Assembly: GCF_016097555.1 (NCBI RefSeq)
Contig: NC_054709.1
Location: 29,630,629-29,694,628, forward strand
Direction of reading: 5' to 3'
DNA: 64,000 nucleotides
DNA from: Gigantopelta aegis
Lineage: Eukaryota > Mollusca > Gastropoda > Neomphalida > Peltospiridae
Below the pieces are notes generated by a model. The model had not been told where the DNA came from. It made no database searches and saw only the letters and a program-made list of their open reading frames with translations. The position numbers were made by a program, and so were the translations under genes. The stretch's first letter is position 1; every line of letters begins with the position of its first letter. Below are positions 1-10,000 of this stretch, in pieces.

Positions 1-1930
1 CTTATGATGCCTCTCATTGATGAGTGAATATCGATTTGTTTCATTTCTTACTGCGACATGACCTTATGATGCCTATCATTAATTAGTGTATATCGATTTG
101 TTTCATTTCTTACTGCAGCATGACTTATGATGCCTCTCATTGATGAGTGAATATCGATTTGTTTCATTTCTTACTGCAGCATGACTTATGATGCCTCTCA
201 TTGATTAGTGAATATCGATTTGTTTATTTCTTACTGCAACATGACTTATGATGCCTCTCATTGATTAGTGAATATCGATTTGTTTATTTCTTACTGCAAC
301 ATGACTTATGATGCCTCTCATTGATTAGTGAATATCGATTTGTTTCATTTTTACTGCAGCATTACATGACTTATGATGCCTCTCATTGATGAGTGAATAT
401 CAATTTGTTTATTTCTTACTGCAGCATGACTTATGATGCCTCTCATTGATGAGTGAATATCGATTTGTTTATTTCTTACTGCAGCATGACTTATGATGCC
501 TCTCATTGATGCGTGAATATCAATTTGTTTATTTCTTACTGCAGCATGACTTATGATGCCTCTCATTGATTAGTGAATATCGATTTGTTTCATTTCTTAC
601 TGCAGCATGACTTATGATGCCTCTCATTGATGAGTGAATATCGATTTGTTTCATTTCTTACTGCAGCATGACTTATGATGCCTCTCATTGATGAGTGAAT
701 ATCGATTTGTTTCATTTCTTACTGCAGCATGACTTATGATGCCTCTCATTGATGAGTGAATATCGATTTGTTTCAATTCTTACTGCGACATGACCTTATG
801 ATGCCTATCATTAATTAGTGTATATCGATTTGTTTCATTTCTTACTGCAGCATGACTTATGATGCCTCTCATTGATGAGTGAATATCGATTTGTTTCACA
901 TCTTACTGCAGCATGACTTATGATGCCTCTCATTGATTAGTGAATATCGATTTGTTTATTTGTTACTGCAACATGACTTATGATGCCTCTCATTGATTAG
1001 TGAATATCGATTTGTTTATTTCTTACTGCAACATGACTTATGATGCCTCTCATTGATTAGTGAATATCGATTTGTTTCATTTTTACTGCAGCATTACATG
1101 ACTTATGATGCCTCTCATTGATGAGTGAATATCAATTTGTTTATTTCTTACTGCAGCATGACTTATGATGCCTCTCATTGATGAGTGAATATCGATTTGT
1201 TTATTTCTTACTGCAGCATGACTTATGATGCCTCTCATTGATGCGTGAATATCAATTTGTTTATTTCTTACTGCAGCATGACTTATGATGCCTCTCATTG
1301 ATGAGTGAATATCGATTTGTTTATTTCTTACTGCAGCATGACTTATGATGCCTCTCATTGATGAGTGAATATTGATTTGTTTCATATCTTACTGCAGCAT
1401 GACTTATGATGCCTCTCATTGATTAGTGAATATTGATTTGTTTCAATTCTTACTGCAGCATGACTTATGATGCCTCTCATTGATGAGTGAATATCGATTT
1501 GTTTCATTTCTTACTGTAACACGACTTATGATGCCTCTCACTGATGAGTGAATATCGATTTGTTTCATTACTTACTGCAGCATGACTTATGATGCCTCTC
1601 ATTGATGAGTGAATATTGATTTGTTTCATATCTTACTGCAGCATGACTTATGATGCCTCTCATTGATTAGTGAATATTGATTTGTTTCAATTCTTACTGC
1701 AGCATGACTTATGATGCCTCTCATTGATGAGTGAATATCGATTTGTTTCATTTCTTACTGTAACACGACTTATGATGCCTCTCATTGATGAGTGAATATT
1801 GATTTGTTTCAATTCTTACTGCAGCATGACTTATGATGCCTCTCATTGATGAGTGAATATCGATTTGTTTATTTCTTACTGCAGCATGACTTATGATGCC
1901 TCTCATTGATTAGTGAATATCGATTTGTTT
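1..1930. repeat. 60/61-bp minisatellite, about 31 copies, with higher-order structure
   Basis: Tandem units of about 60-61 bp contain 'cttatgatgcctctcattga' and 'atatcgatttgtttcatttc'. The array runs off the left window edge. Variant units recur at fixed spacing: 'tgcgacatg' at 52 and 784, and 'gcattacatg' at 359 and 1091, both 732 bp apart (12 units). 'tgtaacacg' recurs 244 bp apart near 1515 and 1759 (4 units). Most units carry 'tttcttactgcag', a good match to a 3' splice site, but no coding exon follows. The open frames across it (such as 71 and 100 aa on the minus strand) are repeat translations, not genes. Confidence 0.95.
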
Positions 1931-2258
1931 CAATCAATTGTAGGATTAGACATTATCTTGGAACAACGGAAAATGTTCGTAATTGGAATCTATGCAACGT
2001 CCTCTAGCAAAATCTGAAATAATCTGTTTTGTGGGTATTAGTTAGACAATTAATTTTTTTTACAAAGTCACCGATGAGAGATTTTGCGAATAAATGTACA
2101 CAACCAGCGTCTTCTTACGACTAACCGGAGTAAACCGGATATTGTTTTCTGATTCTCTTTTAAATTAAATTTTAAATTTGTTTTGAAACTCTTTCAACCA
2201 ACACCTATAAGCTAATTGTTTCTCAGCGGGGGATCAAATAGAGGCTGAGAGTCATTGA
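1931..2258. other. Unique AT-rich spacer, no supported gene
   Basis: The sequence leaves the 60-bp array at 'caatcaattgtag'. The following 55 bases are open in one frame and follow an AG, but there is no recognisable domain and no good donor. I see nothing else in this stretch. Confidence 0.4.
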
Positions 2259-2683
2259 TCACTGTTTAGCGCTAAGTGAAGGCTGTACTGTCATATAATT
2301 ATATCACTGTTTAGCGCTATGTGAAGGCTGTACTGTCATATAATTATATCACTGTTTAGCGCTATGTGAAGGCTGTACTGTCATACAATTATATCACTGT
2401 TTAGCGCTATGTGAAGGCTGTACTGTCATACAATTATATCACTGTTTAGCGCTATGTGAAGGCTGTACTGTCATACAATTATATCACTGTTTAGCGCTAT
2501 GTGAAGGCTGTACTGTCATACAATTATATCACTGTTTATCGCTATGTAAAGGCTGTACTGTCATATAATTATATCACTGTTTAGCGCTATGTGAAGGCTG
2601 TACTGTCATATAATTATATCACTGTTTAGCGCTATGTGAAGGCTGTACTGTCATATAATTATATCACTGTTTATCGCTATGTG
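2259..2683. repeat. 45-bp minisatellite, about 9.5 copies
   Basis: Units begin 'tcactgtttagcgctatgtg' and include 'aaggctgtactgtcatata'. The spacing is exactly 45 bp (for example 'ggctgtactg' at 2281 and 2326). Copies differ by one or two bases. Each unit contains the palindromic core agcgct. Confidence 0.95.
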
Positions 2684-2801
2684 ACAAAATTCATCGATGC
2701 TTTGTTCTGCGAACTTAAGTATACAACTATTTCTTTTGACTACTAACCCGAGTGTAATGAGATATGGCTGCTTTTGCCCACACATTTTAAAACTAATTAT
2801 C

Positions 2802-3128
2802 AGAGATGCTGAACCAACGTCTATACTTTATAGAGCCGGTGTGCTGTGCTTTTTATAGTCTGCATTCAGGTTTTTCTATTTACGAGTTTACAAATGATTA
2901 CCTCGACCTCGCTTCACCGACCATGGCCCCGTTCCTCGAAGCGATTTTAGCGCTAAGATTACCTTAAATGAGCCATGGAATGCATGGTAAATCAAATGTT
3001 GGTAACAACTATAATATGGAATACTCTTAAAATACTGACTTCAAAGATGCTGAACCAACGTCTATACTTTATAGAGCCGGTGTGCTGTGCCTTTTATAGT
3101 CTTCCTTCAGGTTTTCTATTTCCGAGTT
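2802..3128 (+). repeat. Direct duplication of about 85 bp, separated by about 155 bp
   Basis: The segment with 'gatgctgaaccaacgtctat' and 'actttatagagccggtgtgc' occurs at 2802-2885 and again at 3041-3128 with a few substitutions. The function is unknown. Between the copies lies 'ttttagcgctaagattacct', which also appears in part near 6210. Confidence 0.85.
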
Positions 3129-3180
3129 TTGTATTCAATTCAACTCAATTCAATTCTTTTATTGTATGTAAGGCAATAAG

Positions 3181-3181
3181 C

Positions 3182-3230
<49 letters not shown>

Positions 3231-3231
3231 A
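3181..3231. repeat. (TA)n microsatellite
   Basis: This is a run of alternating T and A of about 50 bases. The apparent ORFs that cross it (YIYIYI) are artefacts. Confidence 0.95.
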
Positions 3232-3619
3232 GAACTCGTATATTGATATATTTTGGGGCCAGTTGTTCAAACGATTAGCCGGCTGTTTTAGAAACACAAA
3301 ATGGAAACATTTATTATTACACATATATTTTTAAAACATATCTTGCAACATATCATCGATTATCTTACTACGACCTTCCATGGACGCCAACCACCACCCC
3401 GCACCATGTCTATGATCCCTCGTGAAACAATTCTCATTGTCACTCCCGTAAGCTCGAAACTACTGAAGATTATTCCACGCGGAACACAAACACCATACAA
3501 AATGGAAACTCGTCCAATATCCCATAATTATTACATCAAAAATAAATAAATATATATACCCCCATCCACCCCAGTCCCAACCATTCTGATACGATATTTA
3601 TCTATAATGGTGGGACACA

Positions 3620-3622
<3 letters not shown>

Positions 3623-3654
<32 letters not shown>
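3623..3654. repeat. (TG)n microsatellite
   Basis: About 16 TG dinucleotides occur in a row. Confidence 0.95.
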
Positions 3655-3656
<2 letters not shown>

Positions 3657-5150
3657 TTTTAACCAGATTTATATAAAGTAATTAAAAGTTGGGGTACAGT
3701 CCCCCGACTCAGCCTCTCGGTTGCTACCGACCTGAGAATGGCCAGAAATGTAATTTTATTGCATATGTAGATATTTATATTTGAATATGTAGGCCTAGCC
3801 TAAGAAACATGTAAGGTTTATTTATAAGAGATTAAACTAGCGGACAACTACCGGATAATATGGTTACAAACTCAGGATGGTTCCTTTATTATAAACTCAA
3901 GACGGTTTATTATGCACAGTCAAAAGGTACTTCGGTTGAATGTTGGAAGCAAACATATGAAGTATAATGCCTCGGACGACGGACAAGGCTGAATTTAAGC
4001 CAAAATAATTAAAATGGTGAAAGAAAAATAAGAGTTAGGCTAATAAAATAAATAAATAAATAATTTTCAGATCACATATTTTCTTAATTTGATAACTAAA
4101 TTACTGAAGGTATCGGCGCTACGTTACTGACATTTAAGCAAACGTACTACGGTGACGCTCCAGAATTGATGTATGCATCAACAGTCGTCAAACAAAAACA
4201 CGCAATAGCAACTTTACTTTGAAAGTTGTCCAGCGTTCAGAAAACAAAAAGACGTCATGCGCTAGTTTATTTTGATGTAAGGATATCCGACGTCGTTCCA
4301 ATTCAAAACGACACCGCATCACATGTCCATACGTCATTTGAATATATCGATTGATGGTTAACAATTTACAAAAATACGTTGTATTAAGTTTGAGATTATA
4401 TGATAAAGAGATTATTACCCTCGTGTGTTTCGGTATCGTCAATCTTATAACAGCGTAGTTTTTCTTAAATTAAGTAACAGAAGTCTTTAAGATGGTGATG
4501 CAGGTTGTTGTATTTCCTTTCCAACATCAAACATGATACAGATAACATACAAGTCAGAGCTCTTGGGTGAATGACACACAGGTCTCCCGATAGAGTTGGC
4601 ATTGCTTATGTCACAAAACTGTCTCTCAAATCGTCCAGTAGAGCTTGTGCTTTGTGAGAGAATTTCAAGGTGTGTGAACAGTATCTGTTCTCCCCGAGTC
4701 TATCTTTCATGGGTAAATTATCCTTATTTATAAGACACATACTAAACACGTATCGATGTAATATGTAGTTGTCATGGTGTACTCGTTCAGATGCCTGCAA
4801 TACCCGTGGCAACAATTAATTTGCCTTGTATCAGATTGCTCGTTCCATATTTAATTAGTTCTTGACACTAATTGGTTTGATTGGCAAGTCACTAAGTGGA
4901 TACCATGGCAGACGTCAGATTACCAATTAACTAATTCTAATTAATACACTTGTAAAAATAAAGATATAATCCTTATTGTTATAAAGTTGAAGTTTAGCAC
5001 TGTGACAATATGATATTGTATTTTTGTTTGACAATGAATTAGGGCAGGGCGGCGATAATCAGGGGCGGTTCGGAAACAAACACGGCAGGGCGGCACAAAA
5101 CGGGGGCAGGGTGCAGTGCCGCTCTATTTATTGCTAGCTAGAACACTGAA
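3655..5150. other. Spacer without supported genes
   Basis: AT-rich sequence with only short chance ORFs. The stretch 4195-4440 resembles 13130-13395 in order and wording ('caatagcaa', then 'agcgttc', then a 'gcgtcatgc' variant). Both may therefore be diverged copies of one non-autonomous element; this is an inference. Confidence 0.4.
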
Positions 5151-5159
5151 TATCATAGA

Positions 5160-5863
5160 TTAGGAATAAACATAATGTATTATGCTCGGCAGACTTGAAG
5201 TTGTAAGTGTCTCATATACATGATAGTGAAACGTAAATACAAGAAAAACATTTGCATTATCCACCACCAATTCACCACGTTTAAAATAACCTTTTTTACC
5301 TTGTGATTTCAGTTCATCAAGCATATATCGCTGTCGTCTAGTTAAGTCATTATGCACAGTTATACCTCCATCCTTCAAGTATGCGCGGTTAACAAAAATG
5401 CACTGTTTATCATTTGAATGACACAAATAAATAAGAATTGGCCTGGGTCTGTCATTCTGCCGTCGCCCGAGTCGTTGAGCTGTCTGTATGTCTCGCAACT
5501 CCAAATTTACCTCCGGAATTGTATTAACTAAGTCTAACACTTTTGACCTACACATTTGGGCCGTTTCTCCGTCAACTTCGACAACACCGTAAACTATAAG
5601 GTTATTTCTTTTACCCCTTGCTTCGAGTTCATTTATTTCGTTGTCCATTCGGTCTATAATTTTATTTTATTTTCGTTAATAATCAATTCCATATTTTCTA
5701 TTTTGTCATTTATGGCATCAACATCCAATTTCGTAATGTTTTGTTCCTCTCTCAACGACTGTATCTCTCGCAACACGCGTGCACATTCAGACTTGGTTTC
5801 ACTACGTTTTATTTGACTAATGTCTTCACTAATGTCACTCCTTACATCCCGAATTTCCATCAT
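5160..5863 (-). pseudogene. L1-type LINE ORF1 protein remnant (coiled coil plus RRM-like region)
   Basis: Two minus-strand frames form one ORF1-like protein. The first (5863-5654) is a charged helical stretch of about 69 aa with heptad-like spacing, as expected for the coiled-coil trimerisation region of L1 ORF1p. The second (5648-5160) begins MDNEINELEARGKRNNLIVY and continues with a DLTRRQRYMLDEL-like segment, typical of the RRM and C-terminal domain of transposase_22/L1 ORF1 proteins, which bind the element's own RNA. The two halves are in different frames at about 5650, so the copy is broken. No endonuclease or RT sequence lies next to it, so it is a truncated fragment. Family assignment is from memory of sequence style and was not searched. 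Confidence 0.7.
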
Positions 5864-5909
5864 AATTTTATCAAGAGTTACTGGTCCTCTTTCCCCTTAG
5901 CCCGAGTAC

Positions 5910-5970
5910 TCTGACTGTAAGAGAGCTAGACGGACATTTGGACATAAATACGCTCTCATTACAGTCAGAG
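5910..5970. repeat. Short foldback (imperfect inverted repeat)
   Basis: 'ctctgactgtaagagagc' at 5910-5927 pairs with 'gctctcattacagtcagag' at 5952-5970 across a loop of about 24 nt. This is probably the end of a small foldback element. Confidence 0.7.
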
Positions 5971-6442
5971 ATCAAGCTATGTATTTTTGGGGGGCAATTC
6001 CCGACAACCAAAAAGTTGGCAAAGATTTCCGCTCTAATACCACAACAATCCTATGTTTGACGTCAAATACCTTTACATCGATAATTTTCGAGTTAACTGA
6101 TTAAAACAAATCCACACATTAATCACTAATACACATACTACAGAAAGAAATCCGACAGCACCCACATTCAGCTACTGGATGCATAAGGTGGGTAAGCACT
6201 TAAGGTGATTTTAGCGCTAATGGCTTTGTGGAATGGGTCCTCGGCCGTACAGTGCGAGAGGACCCTCACCCCGAAAGTAACAACAACAAAAAACCCCAGC
6301 ATTTTTAAATATCTCCAGGACTTTATTATGAAAGAGGCAGTTACAAAGTTGCATGATTTCAAAAACAGACAGACGAAAAGCAACAATAGCGGAAAGCAAA
6401 AACACACACAAACACGAAAAACAACAACAACGTAAGGGTGTT
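5971..6442. other. Spacer, no supported gene
   Basis: The overlapping short ORFs here are antisense shadows of each other in A-rich sequence. The motif 'gattttagcgctaatgg' near 6208 echoes 2943 and may mark a transposon end. Confidence 0.3.
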
Positions 6443-6925
6443 ACTTTGGTCAGCACGTCAATTTGTATTTAGCTTGAGAGACGAGAAGGCCAAATCCCTG
6501 TGTATCAATGACCCTGATTTGTATTTGTCTTGAGAGACGAGAAGGCCAAATCGCTGTGTATCAATGACACTGATTTGTATTTGTTTTACAGGTGAGAAGG
6601 GCAAATCCCTGTGTACCAATGACACTGATTTGTATTTGTTTTACAGGTGAGAAGGGCAAATCCCTGTGTACCCATGACACTGATTGTAATTGCCTTTACA
6701 GGTGATAAGGGCAAATCATTATGTACCAGTGACACTGATTTGTAATTGCGTTTACAGGTGAGAAGGGCAAATATCCATGTACCAGTGATACTGATTTGTG
6801 ATTGTCTTTACGGGTGAGAAGGGCCAATCTCCGTGTACCAGTGACACTGATTTGTAATTGTCTGTACAGGTGAGAAGGGCAAATCTCCGTGTACCAGTGG
6901 CACTGATTTGTAATTGTCTTTATAG
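6443..6925 (+). repeat. 62-bp minisatellite built from a 3' splice site and the start of the EGF exon
   Basis: About eight units of about 62 bp lie directly upstream of the EGF-like exon. A typical unit reads 'ttgtctttacag' then 'gtgagaagggcaaatc', then a TGT codon and 'accagtgacactgattt'. In the frame of the real exon the units encode EKGKSPCTSDTD, clearly homologous to the exon's own start KKGQSPCSSETDSC. Each unit is therefore an amplified copy of the intron end plus the first roughly 13 codons. Six units keep an AG at the junction; the two leftmost have lost it ('cttgagagacgag'). Only the last unit continues into the full EGF exon. Confidence 0.9.
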
Positions 6926-7063
6926 GTAAGAAGGGCCAATCCCCATGTAGCAGTGAAACTGATTCGTGTGGCGCAGATGGCGGACTTTGCTATAGCACTG
7001 GAGCAGCTAAGGACTGTTACTGTCCAGCAGACTCGTATGGTGACCAGTGTGAAAACAAGCGAT
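6926..7063 (+). CDS. ZP-protein exon: EGF-like domain
   Basis: The exon starts after 'tctttatag' and ends before 'gtgagttt'. It starts with two bases of a split codon, then KKGQSPCSSETDSC, then GADGGLCYSTGAAKDCYC and PADSYGDQCENKR. Six cysteines in the order C-C-C-C-x-C-C match a single EGF-like module (disulphides 1-3, 2-4, 5-6 are usual). EGF modules often precede ZP domains. The exon opens with GTAAG, itself a donor-like sequence, and follows the array that repeats its acceptor. It ends in phase 1, and the T joins AT of 11136 to make Tyr. Confidence 0.85.
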
Positions 7064-10000
7064 GTGAGTTTACTTTTACACTCATTTACACACTCTGAAA
7101 AGCTGCTGCTTCACAGTCTGCGTTAATTCCGAGTGTAATGCGTAAGCAGATAATAATAATTATACGCACTGTTACTGTCCAGCAGACTGGTATGGTGATC
7201 AGTGCGACAAGACGAGATGTTAGTTTACATTTATCTCACCTGCAATTTATACAATAGCATCCAGTAATAAGTAGCATTAACTAGCACTGTCAGAAACTGG
7301 ATCTATACTACGGATGTAGTTGTCAGTTTACGTGTTTTACATAGCACCATACAATACTCAGTTATCAGTAGTTTTCAGTTTATTTGTTTTAAGTAGCAAT
7401 GAGATACTGGATTAATAGTACAGAGGTAGTGTTCAGTTTACTTGTTTTAAGTAGCACTGAGATACTGGATTAATAGTACAGAGCTACTGTTCATTTTATT
7501 TGTTTTAAGTAGCACTGAGATACTGGATTAATAGTACAGAGGCACTGTTCAGTTTACTTGTTTTAAGTAGCACTGATATACTGGATTAATAGTACAGAGG
7601 TACTGTTCCGTTTACTTGTTTTAAGTAGCACTGAGATACTGGATTAATAGTACGGAGGTACTGTTCCGTTTACTTGTTTTAAGTAGCACTGAGATACTGG
7701 ATTAATAGTACGGAGGTACTGTTCCGTTTATTGTTTTAAGTAGTAAATGAGATACTGGATTAATAGTACAGAGGTACTTTCAGTAGCACTAGTAGCCTGG
7801 TACTTGATTAATAGGGGAAAGTACTGTTCAGTTTACTTGTTTTATGTAGCACTGAGATACTGGATTAATGGTACAGAGGTACTGTTCAGTTTACTTGTTT
7901 TAAGTAGCACTGAGACTAGTATGTAAGGTACTTGATAATAGTACAGAGGTACTGTTCAGTTTACTTGTTTTAAGTAGCACTAGATTGTATACTTGATTAA
8001 TAGTACAAAGGTAGTGTTCAGTTTACTTGTTTTATGTAGCACTAGCATAGTAGGTACTTGATTAATAGTACAAAGTAGTTTTCAGTTTACTTGTTTTATG
8101 TAGCACTAGTATAGTAAGGTACTTGATTAATGGTAGAACCGTTTTCAGTTTACAATTTTATGTAACTAGATAGTAAGGTACTTTTTTAATGGTAGAAAGT
8201 AGTATCTAGTGCCTACGTTTATGTAGCACTAGGATTGTTTTACTGGACTTGATTTAATGGTAGTAATAGTACAGTTTATAGTTTTCAGATTAATTGTTAT
8301 AAGTAGCATTGTAGCACTAGTGTTGTAGGGTACTTGATTAATAGAACAAAATAGTTTTCAGTTTACTTGTATTATGTAGCACTAGTATTGTAAGGTACTT
8401 TATTAATGGTACAAAGTAGTTTTTAGTTTAATTGTTTTATGTAGCACTAGGATTGTAGGGTACTTGATTAATAGAACAAAGTAGTTTTCAGTTTACATGT
8501 TTTATGTAGCACTAGTATAGTAAGGTACTTGATTAATGGTAGAAAGTAGTTTTCATTGTACATGTTTTATGTAGCACTAGTATAGTAAGGTACTTGATTA
8601 ATGGTAGTAAGTAGTTTCCAGTTTACTTGTTTTATGCAGCACTAGGATTGTTGGGTACTTGAACACTAGTGTAGTAAGGTACTTGATTAATGGTAGAAAG
8701 TAGTTTTTAGTTTACATATTTTATGTAGCACTAGTATAGTAAGGTACTTGATTAATGGTAGAAAGTAGTTTTCAGTTTACTTGTTTTATGCAGCACTAGG
8801 ATTGTCGGGTACTTGATAAGTAGTTTTCAGTTTACATGTTTTATGTAGCACTAGTATAGTAAGGTACTTGATTAATGGTAGTAAGTAGTTTTCAGTTTAC
8901 TTGTTTTATGCAGCACTAGGATTGTCGGGTACTTGAACACTAGTATAATAAGGTACTTGATTAATGGTTCAAAACATGTTTTTAGTACTGTAATTACTGG
9001 ATTAATTATAGATATAGTGTTCAAATACATGTTTAGCTAACACTATAACATACTGGATTAACGGCGCAGATATAGTGTTCAAATCACACGTTTAAACTAT
9101 ACGTTAAGATACTGGATTAATAGTATAGATATAGTTTTCAAATCACATCTTTTACTAACACTGTAACATACTGGATTAATAGTATAGATATAGTGTTCAA
9201 ATCACATGTTTAACTATCACTGTAACATACTGGATTAATAGTATAGATATAGTGTTCAAATCACATGTTTAACTAACACGGTAAGATACTGGATTAATAG
9301 TATAGATATAGTGTTCAAATCACATGTTTAACTAACACGGTAAGATACTGGATTAATATTATAGATATAGTGTTCAAATCACATGTTTAACTAACACTGG
9401 TAACATACTGGATTAACATTATAGATATAGTGTTCAAATCACATGTTTAACTAACACTGTAACATACTGGATTAATATTATAGATATAGTGTTCAAATCA
9501 CATGTTTTACTAACACTGTAACATACTGGATTAATAGTTTAACTAACACGGTAAGATACTGGATTAACATTATAGATATAGTGTTCAAATCACATGATTT
9601 ACTATCACTGTAACATACTGGATTAACATTATAGATATAGTGTTCAAATCACATGTTTTACTAACACTGTAACATACTGGATTAACATTATAGATATAGT
9701 TTTCAAATCACACGTTTAACTAACACGGTAAGATACTGGATTAACATTATAGATATAGTGTTCAAATCACATGATTTACTATCACTGTAACATACTGGAT
9801 TAATAGTATAGATATAGTGTTCAAATCACACGTTTAACTAACACGGTAAGATACTGGATTAATAGTATAGATATAGTGTTCAAATCACATGTTTAACTAG
9901 CACGGTAAGATACTGGATTAACATTATAGATATAGTGTTCAAATCACATGTTTAACTAACACTGTAACATACTGGATTAATAGTATAGATATAGTGTTCA

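Noticed and set aside
1..1930. CRISPR-like regular spacing of repeats
   Set aside because: The units are contiguous tandem copies with no variable spacers, and the DNA is animal nuclear.
1951..2006. Possible coding exon after 'caatcaattgtag' (frame IRHYLGTTENVRNWNLCN)
   Set aside because: Short, with no recognisable domain, a weak donor, and a phase that does not fit the EGF exon.
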